From: Taiwanofungus camphoratus
Taxonomy: Eukaryota > Basidiomycota > Agaricomycetes > Polyporales > Taiwanofungaceae
Length of the DNA stretch: 64,000 nt
Assembly: GCA_003999685.1 (NCBI GenBank)
Contig: CP021222.1
Location: 2,666,001 to 2,730,000 of the forward strand
Direction: 5' to 3'
Made by a program: the position numbers and the translations under genes. Below the pieces are notes generated by a model. The model was not told the origin of the DNA. It was given only the letters and a program-made list of their open reading frames with translations, and searched no databases. Positions 12,246-25,138 of this stretch are shown one piece after another (the stretch's first letter is position 1; every line of letters begins with the position of its first letter).

Positions 12246-13737
12246 ATGGCCCCTCCGGAAGTGTATTCTATCGCCCAGGCTCCCATCGCCTCCCACTCGT
12301 TCAATGCGAACCGCTCCCGTCAGTATCTCAACACTGCAACATCTCCTCTCGCTCATGATTGATCTCCAGAGGTCGCGGTCGGGTTGGACTCGAACGATGT
12401 ACAGATATTCTCTCGGCAGGGCCACGAGTGGAAGCCCACAGAGATACTGTCGGAGGTATGCGTCAAGTACTGTCATCTCATCGTAATCTGACCGATTGCG
12501 CCGGATTTTAGCACGACAAGCTCATTACTTCCATCGACTGGGCTCCAAACTCGAATCGTATTGTTACTTCTTCTCAGGATAGAAATGCCTATGTCTGGCA
12601 ACAAAGCCCTGACCCTCAGACAGGCCACATGATTTGGAAACCTACCTTGGTATTACTGAGAATCAACAGAGCTGCTACGCATGTGAGGTGGAGTCCGAAC
12701 GAGGACAAGTTCGCTGTTGCCAGTGGTGCTCGGTGAGTTTATCTGCAGCTATGAATGTCCATGAATAATAACAGCCATTGCAAGCGCCATCGCCATCTGC
12801 TCTTTCGACCCTGAAGGCGACTGGTGGGTCTCAAAGCTGCTCAAGAAGCCCATCAGGTCCACAGTTTTGTCTGTCGACTGGCACCCGAACAATGTCCTCC
12901 TTGCAGCCGGAAGTGCAGACATGAAGGCTCGCGTCTTCTCCGCATACATCAAAGACGTGGACAAGAGGTAAGCTGCAATGTGTCTACTAAAGAATTCGGT
13001 TTGTGACAATTGTGCAGGCCAGCGCCTTCTGTGTGGGGAGAAAAACTTCCCTTCAACACAATATGCGGAGAATACACTAGCCCGACTGGTGGCTGGGTAC
13101 ACACCGTCGGGTTTTCCCCTTCCGGAGACGTGCTCGCCTTTGCGAGTGAGTGTTGTAGGTCAGGCCCGATAAGCATTGGCTAACGTCAATCATGGTAGGC
13201 CACGATAGCTCCATCAGTATTGTCTACCCTGGTGGCCCTGCGGTCTATACTATCAAGTTAACATGCCTCCCCTTACTCACTCTTACTTGGACGACGGAGA
13301 ACTCGCTCGTCGCTGCGGGCCATGACTGCCAGCCATTAGTGTTTTTCGGGTCCGACGCCGGATGGGAGCTGACCGGCAGCCTCGACGACCCCGACTCCGG
13401 CAAGTCTTCTGGAGGAGCACGCTCTGGTTTCGGCGCTGCCTCCCCTGTCGGACGGCTGAACAGCGCGGCCTTCAACACGTTCCGCAACGCCGACTCGCGT
13501 GGCATCTCGAGTGTCCCTGGGTCGCCGACTGCCACATCTGCGACCGAGTCCGAGCTCTTCACCGTGCATCAGAATACGATCACGGGCGTCCGCCCCTACG
13601 AGGGCGTGCCTGGCAATGTGACGAAAGTGAGCACGTCTGGTGTGGATGGGAAGTTGGTTGTTTGGGATGTGAATGCAATCACGTCTGTGGGGGCGAGTGG
13701 GCTCGCGGGGCGACTGGCAGGTGTACATCTGAAATAA
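12246..13737 (+). CDS. ARC40: Arp2/3 complex subunit 1 (ARPC1/p41-Arc), WD40 protein
   Basis: WD40 beta-propeller subunit of the Arp2/3 actin-nucleating complex. The first exon reads [17 protein letters not shown] from the ATG at 12246; introns follow at about 12330-12371, 12456-12511, 12731-12775, 12968-13017 and 13146-13198. Diagnostic stretches are [55 protein letters not shown] and [18 protein letters not shown]. The region from about 13340 to 13560 encodes the poorly conserved Ser/Gly-rich insert found late in ARPC1 before the final blade ([15 protein letters not shown]). The protein ends at 13737. The whole chain is conserved without gaps, so the gene looks functional; actin patch assembly and endocytosis are the known family roles. 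Confidence 0.95.
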
Positions 13738-13845
13738 GGGTATCGATACAATGTTCTAGTATAAATAATAATATCGGACATTGTAGTACACGTCGTGGTC
13801 TGGGCCCCATGCTCTACCTAGTTGGCGCGGTCTGCGGTGGTCAAT

Positions 13846-14286
13846 TCATGTTCTGGTCACGTCTGGTGTGGTGTCTGCATATGAACTCGAATTCTCTGCG
13901 ACGGGCTGTTCATTGATCACCGCCCATACCGACGCTTTAAACTGGGGAGAAGACGTAGTGTTATCAAATTGACCCATATTCATTGTTTCTGTGCCACTTA
14001 CGAGTGTCAACACTAGCCCCATCTTCACCTCCAGAGTCCTGAGGCGTCTCAAGAGCGTCTCATCCGGAGCTTCGCTTAATCGACGCGTCTCTGCGATGAG
14101 CTACTGGAAGAACGTCGGTGCAGTTGAGAACCATTGAAGAATACGAACGCGCCTACGCACCTCTTTGATGTTCTGGGAAAGCTTTGCATATTGCCAAAGA
14201 ACTTCGGCTTCAGTTTCTGATAGATGAGGATGGTCTTCATACGGGTTACTCTCGAAGACGTCGTTTCCTGGCGGCACGTTGGTCAT
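13846..14286 (-). CDS. DAD3: DASH/Dam1 complex subunit Dad3
   Basis: Small kinetochore protein of about 106 residues, a subunit of the microtubule-encircling DASH complex. Exon 1 starts at ATG 14286 and contains the family hallmark NPYEDHPHLSETEAEVLWQY, ending at NIKE. A roughly 60-nt intron leads to LIAETRRLSEAPDETLLRRL, and a second short intron joins MGLVLTL to FKASVWAV before a polar tail ending TPDVTRT. The second splice is strongly supported because reading through would replace the conserved FKASVWAV segment. The gene is convergent with ARPC1, about 110 bp away. The Dad3 family is fungal, which supports the assignment of the organism. Confidence 0.88.
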
Positions 14287-16069
14287 AATCGTATGGCCTG
14301 AAACTTCGCAACTCCCTATTGAAGTTCAAAGAGCGAGCCGTTTGGCATCATCTAAGTAGTAAAGGTCCACGCGAACGCGTCGAACAGGGCGCGCGGTAAC
14401 TTCGATCATCTCATCAACAAGCCGCTTCAGCCGTTCGAAAATTCAAGCAATGTTTGGCCAATCTCCTGCACATGTGGGACAGCATATTGTGCATTAGAGA
14501 CCTTAGATCAATGATCTCAATATGTCGCACTCCCTGCGACCGTCCTTTTTTTCACTGTTAACATGTTGGTGTAAGTAGACTGCGTCCGTGACGGACACGA
14601 CGGACTCTACCGCGAAGTAGGTAGTTTTCTCCTGGAACGTTTACCAGGAACGGTGCGACTGAGTTCTGTAATCATAACACAACAGACAGACCAGTCTAAT
14701 GTGTTTTCACGTTGGAGGAGCACCTACTATAAGTGTGAGTGGATAACGTTGATGCTCGATTCACTACTGTGTGCTCGTATTCATGCGAGCCCCTCGCAGT
14801 GCCAGGGCTCCCCTCGTCTGGTCTGTCAGATTAGAGACATTCTGGCATGCAGAATAATGGTCTCATTGTAGTCGTCTTCCAAATCAGAACACTCGTATCG
14901 CTGCTTTACGTCTGTCAACGCACTCCCACCAAGAATTTTGATTGAAGCAAAATGCTACTGTCTTGAATTCCATAATCTCGACGATTACAAATCGTTTGTG
15001 GGTTTGACTAAACGGACATGCCGATAGAGACGTTGGAGATCGTGCACATTCTGTTGTTACTGGCCGAGAACGAGACCTTCACCTCATGTCTGAAAAGGTA
15101 AGGTGACCTTCGCATAATTCGCTGTCGGAAAATTTATTACGTGCAGTGTCTATGGTCGTAGGTTCCGACACTACCTCTCGGCCAACTCCCGGGCCCCCTT
15201 AGCGTCATCTAGTGGCAGTCGAAGCGAATGAGTCCAACTCAAGGTAGTATATCTGCTACTCGCAACGGCAGCAGATGGACATCCTGTCTAGTCATCAACT
15301 GACGGTATCTGGATACTGATTATCGCCTTTATAGGCTCACAACCGACGAGAGTCATTGCACCTTCAATCTCATTTGGCACTGGCCTCTTGCCATCCACAT
15401 GATGTGACAGCCAAGCTGGCCATTCTGGCCGTCTCGTTCATGGCATATATGACGCTTAGAGTCAACAACTAGTGGAAGTATCTATTACACTTGTTACGTC
15501 CATTGGCCATATTTGTTATACCACTGATGCCCCTTCATGGGCATGCTAATGTACTGCGTTGGAGTCGGGAGATGAGTCACACCTATACCCAAAAGTGCAG
15601 ATGCGCACGAAACACAGAACTCGTGCGTCTCATATTCCCCTGCGGTCTCAATCATTTCGGGTGGGCATGTTGCTACTTCCTCGCAAGTAGGTCCTGAATT
15701 GTTATCCAGGAGATCTTGTATCACCGCCACGCCAAGGGAAAGGTGTGCTCTATGGTTGCATGAGAACGTTGCATAACCTGAAGTCGGTCTGCGCAAACAC
15801 TGATTGGTGCATCTATTGAAAGGGACATACAGCTCAGGGATTATTAGACAAGCCGTGATGTCAATAATCAACAATCTTTTCTGCTTGTGACGCACATCTT
15901 TGGAATCGATGAGACGCCCGACTTCGATATCACAACAATAAATACCAGCTCGATTGGTGAGTGTACAGTGTAGTTAATGCCTGCGCTATGGTAGCGAAGC
16001 ACTTCGCATTGACCTTTTGAACGCTAGCAACTATGCAGAATAAAATCTCCAAATTCCACATAATTTTGG

Positions 16070-16143
16070 GCATTAATGGGGCAGTGGTAACCTGGGTCGT
16101 TGCCAAAAGCTTATTCCCGACCCGCTGGGGGCCCCCTTAATGC
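16070..16143. repeat. Imperfect inverted repeat (hairpin-forming)
   Basis: The left end GCATTAATGGGG is mirrored by the right end CCCCCTTAATGC, and internally GGGTCG (about 16094) is mirrored by CGACCC (about 16118). Total span is about 75 bp. GGGCCCCCTTA at the right end recurs in the same direction near 15192. This could be part of a small transposable-element terminus, but no target-site duplication was identified. Confidence 0.45.
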
Positions 16144-17289
16144 ACAGTAAGCTCGTTGTGATCATTTTTCTCCTTATCTTGATGTTGATACAAGTTTTGA
16201 TAGAGACCACTCCTCCTTGGTAGATTGTTCATGTGGGATAAGGACAGGTTGGGTAGTATATCAAGGTCACAGAATATAGTATGTGTCTTTGTGACCCTCA
16301 CCCCACATCGGGAGTTGTGCTGACTGGACACATGCAGACATTGTGGAAGGCATGTTCGGCGGCTGCACGTACTATAAACTTGGTAAGGCCATGTCTGCTT
16401 GCAACAAAGCGCATGCGATGCCAGAGTCATTTAGACTTTAGAATTGTGCAGGTCACCGGGGCTTTTCCGAGCAAATGAATACGGGTTGCATTGGCGTTAC
16501 ATCAGTATGCTGCCTCTTCGCCTAAATTCAACATTTTAGACCCTACTACCGCTGTAAGTCCGACACAGTGCTCAATTATTTCCGGGCTCAGGGAAGCTAG
16601 AAAGAAGACGCGATGGTCTGGCATGCTCGAGCGCTGCTTTACGAGCAAACTCGACGGAAAGCCTTGGAATTCTACGACGGGTATATCATGGTGGTGTACC
16701 CGTTAGATTCCTGCGACACGTCAACTTATCAGTCAGTCTTCTCCATACAGCTCGAACTTGCGTCGTTAGGTGCTACCTGACAGTGCTCATAACCTAATAG
16801 ATTTTTATGTCGAGAGCGCCAACAAGTTGTCTACCAAGCGTCTGCGGACGGCCAGCAAGCCGTCGGACTTGACACGCAACTTCTGTTGGCGGCGGTCTTG
16901 ACTATCTACAGCTTTTCACGATGCAAACTCTCTTCTCCACGGGTTTTCCTCCTTTCTTCAAAGGCCCACTCCGCTCTTCTTGCCGGACTTTGCCACTCGA
17001 TCCTTGAAACGTGGTGCACATGCCGGAGTCCACCGCAATCCTGCCGCGCATCTATCTGCTTATTCGTCGGGGCTTATGCTGGGCGGGGAGAAGAATGTAA
17101 GCTCGTGCATTCATCGAAACTGCAGCCTGCGGCGATTACTCGTCGTTTAGACGATATCGCCGAATGTAATTCTTGACTGACACCACCTTGTGGACTGCAT
17201 GTTCCATGTTGATAGCTGTCATGGTGGGGTCTGCGAAGATGGGTCCTGTTGTCGTAACTGCGTGATAAATCCTGCCATGGGAAGCAGTC

Positions 17290-17741
17290 TTACTTTTTGA
17301 AATCCGCAGCGGTGCCGTCTTTTGAAATACTTCGTGTGCTCACCTGCACTTCTTTGGATTTGTGGACATGCTGGTGTCTTTGTGTGGTCGGCGCCATATG
17401 GCCGCCCACCATAATGTCGTTCTTCGGCCATTCCCGACGCCGCAGTCCGACATATCCTCTGCGCTCGTCCACAGCTCGGGATAGCACCTTCTATATCCCT
17501 TCATCTCCCGTGGAGTGCAAGCAAGTAGAATTGTAAATAGCCCTGCGGTCCCTGTCTTCACATGCTGCTGAACTTGTCTCTGATGGAAATATGTATCCTT
17601 GTGCAGTTTCCAGTCCTCGATAGGCAAGTGGTATCGCCTCGGAACCCGCATGATACTCGGGTTCCCATCTACATCATTCCCATACTGGAGTTCGCAACAG
17701 ACAGCAGATGCATCAAGGTAGCCATTTGGAGTTGCTCTCAC
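17290..17741 (-). pseudogene. Possible gene remnant, unknown protein
   Basis: Two overlapping minus-strand frames have ordinary protein-like composition, including GNDVDGNPSIMRVPRRYHLP, YFHQRQVQQHVKTG, LACTPREMKGYRR, and then in another frame EWPKNDIMVGGHM. The change of frame between them, near 17430, and the lack of a clear start suggest a decayed or wrongly interpreted gene. I do not recognise the family. It may equally be a fortuitous open frame in low-density sequence. Confidence 0.25.
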
Positions 17742-18893
17742 CTACTGGCAGAGGCCACGTTCAAGTGGTATAAGGTTTGCCGCTCGGCGTGTCGAACAGT
17801 GCAGGAATACTTATGTCGTTCTTGGGCGCACTCGAACAAGGTTTGCCTTTGCTTATCAAGGGCTTCCGCTGCTTCTGTCTGAGAACCTGTGTGTCATTGC
17901 CATAAAGCTCTGCCAGCCAATGTCAAGATTGACAGATCGTATGAACGTGCGGGACGATCCGCATCGATCTCCTTGCGAACGAAGTGGGCGAGTGGGAAGG
18001 CATTGACCCTGAATAAGCACGACACAGTAACTGGGCTTAGGAGCTCTAGTCTGTCCACAGCAGTAACAGTAACGATCTGTAATCACTACTGTGTTCAAGG
18101 TCTAGTAGCGGATCTGACTTTGCCGATTCAAGATTGGGGCACCAGTTAGATCCAAGCGAAATGAAGTATTTTATTAATTGCACGAGGGTATCATGGGCAA
18201 TCCTGCCGTCAACTCGCACCCTGAGAGCTGTATTACGACGGGTGTAAGATGGAGAACTGTCGGATGTGATGGCGGTTGAATGATGATGGACGAGCGTTTC
18301 ATGGACAGAGATGATCCTGTTAACGAGGAAGACGTGAGACAAGGAGCCATCATGAGATCAGGGTGATCATGTTGTGTGCAACAGCGAGAAGATCTCGAGT
18401 GGCGGCGCGAAGCACGCCTACGACACGAGGATCTCAAACCGGTCGAGCAAAACAATAAGAAAGTTCGGCAACGCAATGGCGACACAGATACACGATGGAC
18501 AGTTCCAGGCAGTTCCCCCTTTCTGTTGGCGCTTGCGGGTTCGTTTTGGACGCCGCAGCCAGCCATACTCGCAGAAGAATCCGAAAGATGGACAGCTCGG
18601 TCACCCTCGTCGCCTTGTCGCCTGTCGTTGGGTCCGTCAGAGCACCATCACTACTCGCTGTTCCAATACCGTATATCCACCCATATATTTCTCGTTAATT
18701 GTCTTCCGCGCACAGCAAACCCTCTCCCTCTCCTCGTCATCTGATCAGCCCGGAATTATTCTCGATCTTCATTTCTCTTCCTCTTTCCTTTATTGCATCT
18801 CAACCTGACAATTGTCCTAGCCTGCCTCACACTCGGAACGAGGCTTCCATATCAGGCGCGTAGCATTGGGGCACAGCGCTCAGGCGTATACGC

Positions 18894-20232
18894 ATGAGCA
18901 CACCCGAAAACAATTGGAACATGTCTCCGGCAGACAATAGCCCCCCATCTGATGCTAAAAGACAGGGCAATCTCCCCCTCCGATCCCAGACCTCCCGGTA
19001 CGCTGGGCCAAGTACGCCGCCGTGCTCCCTCACCAGCACAGGGCCCTTCTCCGTCCCTTCCAGTCGTCTGTCCCAACGGACAATGAACGCATTCGCCTTC
19101 GTTCCCCGCCCTTTCCCTCCCCCGGCCCTCGTCGACGTCCCCATCGAATACATTATTGACCAGCTCTGGCACCTGGCTCCTCATTACTGGAGCAAGCCAG
19201 AAACCTCCGACTGCACCATCGGTACGTCTTCCCGGTCTTTTGTTCCTGCGTATCTCACCTTGCTCCTTTGTTCTCCAGTCGTTCCCTTGGATGCTATCAA
19301 CACAAAAGAGCCTGCTTTAGCTCCTGGACCGTCTCCTGCATACCCTCCAGAGTCGCACTCGCAATGGAGTGCTAGCCTTGATTCCTCCGGTCTGGGCCAT
19401 GCGGCAGGGCCAGTACTTCGTCCTACACCTCGCATGGTGATGCAGGTATGCAAATATGCCCATATGCTAGTCCTACAGTAATGCTGAGCGCCGCATTCAG
19501 TTGCACATGGATTATCTTTGTGCTCATTCTGCACTGCTTCGGGGTCTCCTGAACGGAGCATCCCCCTTCGACCTTATTGACAGCCCGCCTACGTCACGCC
19601 CATCCTCTAATCGCTCATCGCCCACACAATCCACTCACTCTCACTCCCACTCACTCCCGTCCTCTGACCCGACACCGCTCCTTCCATGCTTCTTACCCTC
19701 CCCTCCCACTCGTCCCATGATCTACCTCCCCGTGCCTGATCCAGTTTCTCTGCGCCTGCTCGTTCATTACATCTATTTTGGATCCACGTCCTTTATTGAA
19801 GATGCACTCGATGCAGGGACGCTCAGCTGGGAGGGTCTGGCGCGGAACGTCGAGTATCTCGGGATGGGTCCTGAGATCAAAGTCTTCCTGGGGCGCTGGT
19901 ACGGGCGCTGGAGGCAAAGGCGTGACACAGGCGAGCACGGCCTCGATAGCGACAGCGAATGGGACAGCGAGTACGAGTCTGACGAGGAAGGCGGACAGGA
20001 CTTGATCATGGCCGAGCAAGACGAGTCGGCAGCGACATCGCCGACGCTGCTCGATCCCGAGGAAGAACATTATAAAGCTGACGATGAGGAATTCACGAAG
20101 GCCCCCGACCCGCCGCGTGGACGTAAACGGAACACGCGCCGCCTTGGGCATTCGACGTCTGATCCCGGCATTTGCTGCACTCGTACTCTCGCTGAAGCAG
20201 CAGCTCGGGCTCTTCGCGGGCGCAGCCAGTAG
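18894..20232 (+). CDS. BTB/POZ-like fungal protein with acidic C-terminus
   Basis: Probable three-exon gene. From ATG 18894 the protein begins with a Ser/Pro-rich segment, then VPIEYIIDQLWHLAPHYW and SDCTI. Intron 19222-19278 (57 nt, GTACGT..CTCCAG) contains no stop and is a multiple of three. A second intron at about 19446-19499 joins PRMVMQ to LHMDYLCAHSALLRGLL. The pattern 'SDCTI(V).. hydrophobic strand.. H-x-x-x-L-x-x-x-S/A-x-x-L-R-x-L-L' and the later IYLPVPDPVSLRLLVHYIYFG fit a divergent BTB fold interrupted by a Ser/His-rich loop. After it come WEGLARNVEYLGM, an acidic DSDSEWDSEYESDEEGG tract and a basic tail. Family-level function (protein-protein interaction) is inferred; no specific partner can be named. 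Confidence 0.7.
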
Positions 20233-21788
20233 CTTGTCTCGCCTCCATCCCACTATCATTACGATTCGTCTTCGTTGGCCGACCAACTGTCATCCGTGTA
20301 CCGATTCCGGATCCACATCTTCACTTTCGAACTTGGGCGTTCATCTAATCTTATTCTAATTTCGTATCTGCAAGGCACGCCGACCTCCTTCGTGAGTAGC
20401 CCTCCGTTCTCTGACACCGTATCGTCTGTTCCAAGCCTCTCACTCACGCATCTATCAGGACTTTCCCTGTTGTTGTTATAGCTTTCGTTGCATTTGAGCA
20501 TCGCTAACCGACCGACCTGATCACGATAGACATCACTCCTTTGTCTCACCGGCCTCAGCCTCTTCCCCTCGTTCCTCTTTCCCAACCTAGTAACATCTGT
20601 AATTCTAGCCCCGAGGCCCTCAGGCCCTCCCCGGCGTCGCTTGTAATCTGGAGCCCGCGATCTCACACACTGGGGTTCTACGTTGTGTTACGTTACGATA
20701 CGCGTACGATAGTAAGCAGCAACAATAGGTAAGCATGCAGTGGGTCTATCAGCAGAAGCAGTCAGAAGAGAATCTTGTGGTAACACTCATTGACACAGCC
20801 GAAATGTACCAGTAGCTATAGTAGCTTGTCTTTTTGTCTCGCTACGCGTTCCGCAAGCTTTAGAGCTTGCAAGCATCAAGTCATTAATCACCGTCGAAAT
20901 TCCGAAGCTACTGCCGTATATTGGCATTCCGTCTGATAGGAATGCCGTCAGTGTGTATTGACATCAGGAAGTATATCATGGCCCACGAGATGGAGACTGA
21001 CTAGAATGCCTCCTGGTGGCCCACGGTCGTCCTAAACTCACAATTCGATCGATCGCACCGTCCGTACCACCGTCCACGAGGATACGAGCCAACGGAACAA
21101 ACTTAGTCCTCCAGCTCCGCGACGATCAGAGACGGTGTGTCTTCATTCTAGCGTTTTTTGTCTTATTGTCTTTTGCTGTGCCGTCGAGTGCTCCTGTTTT
21201 CAAGATGGAGGCTTTTGTGAGAGGTGGGAATGAAGGTGGCCTGGGCTGAATTTGGTTCGGCCCGCAGTGTGCGCGCTACGCAGCAATGGCTTGCCAGTAG
21301 CTCTCATTTTGGGGCTTTAGGTTGTGGCACCCTACGTTCCTTGCAGCAGCACAGAGGGCGGGCTTGCTATGAATTTACAGTAGAAAGCGCGTCTTGCGCT
21401 GGGGACCGACTTCTCTCGCATCTGACATCCTGGTATGTTGGACGCGGAGGAATAATCGGACACTGGTATCAGAAACCGATTCCGGTGACAGTACCCGTCA
21501 TAGGGTGACAGAGACATGCCGTAATATCCCAAATATTGATCCAGATTCCAAGATGATGCGTTCAAATATGTTATGATACTAGAATACGACTCAACAGCAT
21601 TACATGAAACGGTTCTAATGTGCAAATGCGCAAGGTATACATGCAGCCGCAAATCATGACCGGATCAGAAGAAAACGAACTCGAATACAAAGATAAAGAG
21701 AAATTTTAGCATCGTGAAATGTACTGGGTGGATAGCTGATGCCTGGCGCCACAAACGCATTGAATGCAACCAGCATTACAGAAGCTTT
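20233..21788. other. Gene-free stretch between convergent genes
   Basis: About 1.55 kb between the 3' ends of the BTB-like gene and the kinase gene. No frame carries a recognisable domain. Probably 3' untranslated sequence plus spacer. Confidence 0.45.
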
Positions 21789-23362
21789 TTACTTGCGTCG
21801 CTTCTGTCCTCCCCCCCTGCGGTCATCCCATGCCCGGTGAACAGGTACAGGGACTCTTGCAAGCTCAGGAATCTGGCGTTTCCGAGGAACTCCCTTGTCG
21901 TACCACCCCTCAGTCAGGTCTGGATAAGGCACGGGCACATATGGAGCCTGCGAAATCCGGTCAACTCAACGGCCATTATGCAACAAATTTGGAAGGGACT
22001 TACCACCTCTCGCCTTTCAGCGATCTTTTTCCATTTGATATGACGGCGCATGAAGGGATGAAGACGAATCTCATCGTTCCTGGACAAACCGTCCTTGTCC
22101 GCCATCTCAATGATACCAAATCGGTCCATTGGTTCCACGACGAGCATTTTGGTGACGAGGTCTTTGAGGTCGGCATCGACTTCAACGTTCGATGGCCACT
22201 GTATTTTTTGAGATGCAATATGCGCCAAAATCTCGATCTCAGAACGGCCAGGGAATGGCTAGTGAAACAAGGGTAAGCATGGGTACATACTTCGCCAATC
22301 AAAAAACGCACCAATTTCGAAGTAACCATTTCAAAGAGTGTCACTGCAGCTGACCACCAATCGACAAATTTACGGCCCTGCGGATACACGGTGTTTCCTT
22401 CGTGGAGCTCCGGTGCTAAATATTCTCGAGTGCCAAAGCCCTCCCAGTCCCTGTCATCGCTCTGGTGGGTGGCACATCCGAAGTCTCCAAGGGATATATA
22501 GCCATCACCGCCGAGCATGAGATTTCCTGGTTTGACATCTCGGTGAACGACGTCGTGCGTGTGGAGAAACTCTATAGCAAGCACGATGTTGGAGAAGTAG
22601 AAGCGCGCATCCGCAGTCGAGATTCGGCCGCGTTTAGACAAGTAGTGTGCGAAGGAAGTGCAAGGCGCTAGCTCGAGTAGGTAGTAGAAGTTTCGCTGGT
22701 CGACGAAGGTATCAATAAGGCCGGTGATGAACGGGTTCCATGGCAGCTGCACAAGATAGCGCCGCTCGTCACTCCTTACGTCCCTCATCCACGGATTGTC
22801 CTATACTGGGTGTCAGAATAGATAAATATTATTGGTTATGTGAGAGCTGACCTGTTCATCTTCGCGGACATTCTTCTTATATATCACCTTCATGGCAAGT
22901 TGGGAACCGGGTCGCCACATAGGATGTGCCGATCTTTCGTCTGAATCACGGACACGCACAACAAGAACCTGTCCGAAGCCACCTGAACCTGGATAAAAGG
23001 TGAGTAGGAGAGGTATTGAGCAAGACAGAGAAACGTACCTAATCTGCGAATACACTCGAGATCAGAAAGGCGAAGTGGATCCGGGCGGCCGGTGGGGCGA
23101 TCATAAGGCTTCGGGGCTGTATGTGCGCCTTTACCTTGTGGCAATCGTTCCTCAGGATAGTCAGTAGAAGATAGCTTTCACTAATGGTAAGATATGATAT
23201 GGTTACAATGATATCTAGGTTTCATACCTGGACTTTTGAGCTGGATGCCACTGATGCATCGAGTTTGGAAGCGATACGAGTTGAAGAACCTTTCCCGCTA
23301 TCCGTGGCATGGACTAGACGAGCTTTGGATTGCTTAGATTGTTTAGAGCGTATGGGTGCCAT
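21789..23362 (-). CDS. AGC-like serine/threonine protein kinase
   Basis: Protein kinase of about 430 residues with about five introns. Start ATG at 23362 gives a basic N-terminus (MAPIRSKQSKQSKARL). Later exons provide the glycine loop GSGGFGQVLVVRV, the ATP-anchoring lysine in LAMKVIYKKNV, the catalytic loop VVHRDVKPGNLML, the DFG motif LGDFGCATH, activation-segment end GTREYLAPELHEGN and FVDWWSAAVTLFEM. The DWWS element and HRDVKPGN favour the AGC group. The last exon, after an intron at about 21920-21970, encodes APYVPVPYPDLTEGWYDKG and a basic end GGGQKRRK; no typical hydrophobic FxxF motif is visible. All catalytic residues are intact, so it is probably active. Its subfamily was not identified. 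Confidence 0.88.
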
Positions 23363-25138
23363 GTCTTATTGTTGAGACTGCTTTGCAAATAACGATGAAG
23401 TACTTTGTGGAGTGAGCGGGGATGAAGGGGGAGATAAAGAGAGGCATGGTGAAGAACCTGCATATTATACTGGCCACGGCGGTCCAAGCAAGGCCACAAG
23501 CGGCCGCTATTGTGCACTGAGGAAGTGCAACCATATTCGGAAGTCGTTCAGACGCCGAGCCACACCCGGACATGACAAACGCTGGCCCCGTCTCGCGCCC
23601 AAGACTTACTCATTTGTCAACTTGGGACCATGAAAAATAGCACAGACTGTAGTTATTCTGACCCTTTATGCACTGGCTGGATTGCATTACATTATAACTC
23701 GAATTACAACACCTTGGAGCCTTAATCAGAGCAGATTCGTTGCAATATATATTGGCGTTTTCCTGCGTTAAACGGTCGTGAGAATTGCATCAAAGATGCT
23801 CCCTCCCACGGACTCCAAGGCCACTCCAGCTCTCCAACAAGCCATGAGACCAACCAGGATGCTTAAGACAGAGCCTGTTACTATGCTAGCTTTGAAAAAC
23901 AAACAGGCTTTGCAAAGTAGTCTCCTGAGCACCACAAACCTCACCAAACCTAAAGAAACTTGTTGGACATGTGCATCTAGAAATACTCTACTGTACTATC
24001 AACTTAAGGTATGGAAATCATTCACAGCCATCTTGCGAGATGCAAATGCACCCTTGTGAGTCCCAGATAAGGCCATGTATGAACCATGATGAGCAGATCT
24101 AGTCCTATCCTAGTTTTTCTTAGAAGTTTTAGTACATCAGGGCGGGCTTCATTCCTTTCATTCTGACCCTTCATTTAGTGAAACCTCTTTTTTGTGTAGA
24201 AAGCAGAACATTGTGTGTGACAAATGGCAGCCACATTGCTCAGAAAGGCATGCAACGACTCGCGGCCGAGCTGCCGAGTATTGGCCGTGCGTTGGTGACA
24301 CAGTGTGACGAAATTTTGCAATATGTGTTAAGACATTCACTTTTTTTATTGACACTGTTCTGACACGTCCCTATCCTCATTTTTCCAACATGTTAGTAGA
24401 TAGAACTATAGTAAGGACCTTCGGCTATGCGTTTCTAAAACTCCGAGACCAGCGCATGATTTTGTTGTGAAGTTATTCAAGAATTCGCTGAAATTTTTGC
24501 AAAGCTGGTAAAACCATAGTATACTTTTTAGAGTTACCAATTGCCACCGAAAAAAGTGTATTACTGTGTATCACTGACCGGTCCTACACTGTACTTAAGC
24601 TTTGAGCTCAAGGAAGTTTTCGAAGTGGACCATCAATAATCAATATCATCTGCTTAACCCCAAGTTTGAAAGGTGAGCACAAATATCTGAAAATTGCAAC
24701 CTTGTGTAAAAGGGCTGTGGGGAGCTCGTCAAGTCAGAGCGAACTCATACTAGGAGGCATCACTCCATAGTTCAAACAAATGGTACAAGTAGTTCTTATA
24801 TGGAACCGTGATAGGGGTATGCATGCCGGAGTAGAGTCAAGGAGGGTAACAAGAATGCCAGGAAGGAGCGTGAAGACATCAGCTGGAGATGATTTCCAGA
24901 AGAAAAGGGAGCATCCTAGTAGCGACAGAGTAGTACAGTGCTAGCTGCATAAATCGCAGAGTAATTAAATGCCTAAGAACATCGAGAATTAGACGGCTGG
25001 AACTCACCGAAGCGAAATATGCAGGAGGAGTCACAAGCCATTATCATAAATCTATGATTCAGTCGACATCATATGGGCCAGTCGATACTTCTCACAAGAA
25101 TAGATGGGCCCATAATAACATCCATTCGAAGTTAGAGG
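23363..25138. other. Gene-free stretch
   Basis: About 1.8 kb between the 5' end of the kinase gene and the 3' end of LIS1, both minus strand. AT-rich in parts, with no domain-bearing frame, tRNA-like fold or obvious repeat that I could find. Confidence 0.45.

Larger units (their letters stand above)
14287..18893. other. Long gene-poor region with possible decayed coding traces
   Basis: About 4.6 kb without a convincing gene, the largest such stretch in the window. Open frames are short, disagree on strand and lack domains. Three things stand out: a protein-like minus-strand trace at 17290-17741 (listed separately), a 75-bp imperfect inverted repeat near 16070-16143, and a charged plus-strand frame around 18376-18500 of unknown meaning. 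It could be a remnant of old insertions or a fast-evolving gene-poor island. Confidence 0.5.

Noticed and set aside
13336-13916. Open frames on both strands over the ARPC1 last exons
   Set aside because: Shadows of a well-conserved WD40 gene; reading frame of ARPC1 is unambiguous.
15192-16143. Direct repeat of GGGCCCCCTTA about 940 bp apart as possible element ends
   Set aside because: Only 11 bases match and the flanks do not; no target-site duplication or coding capacity between them.
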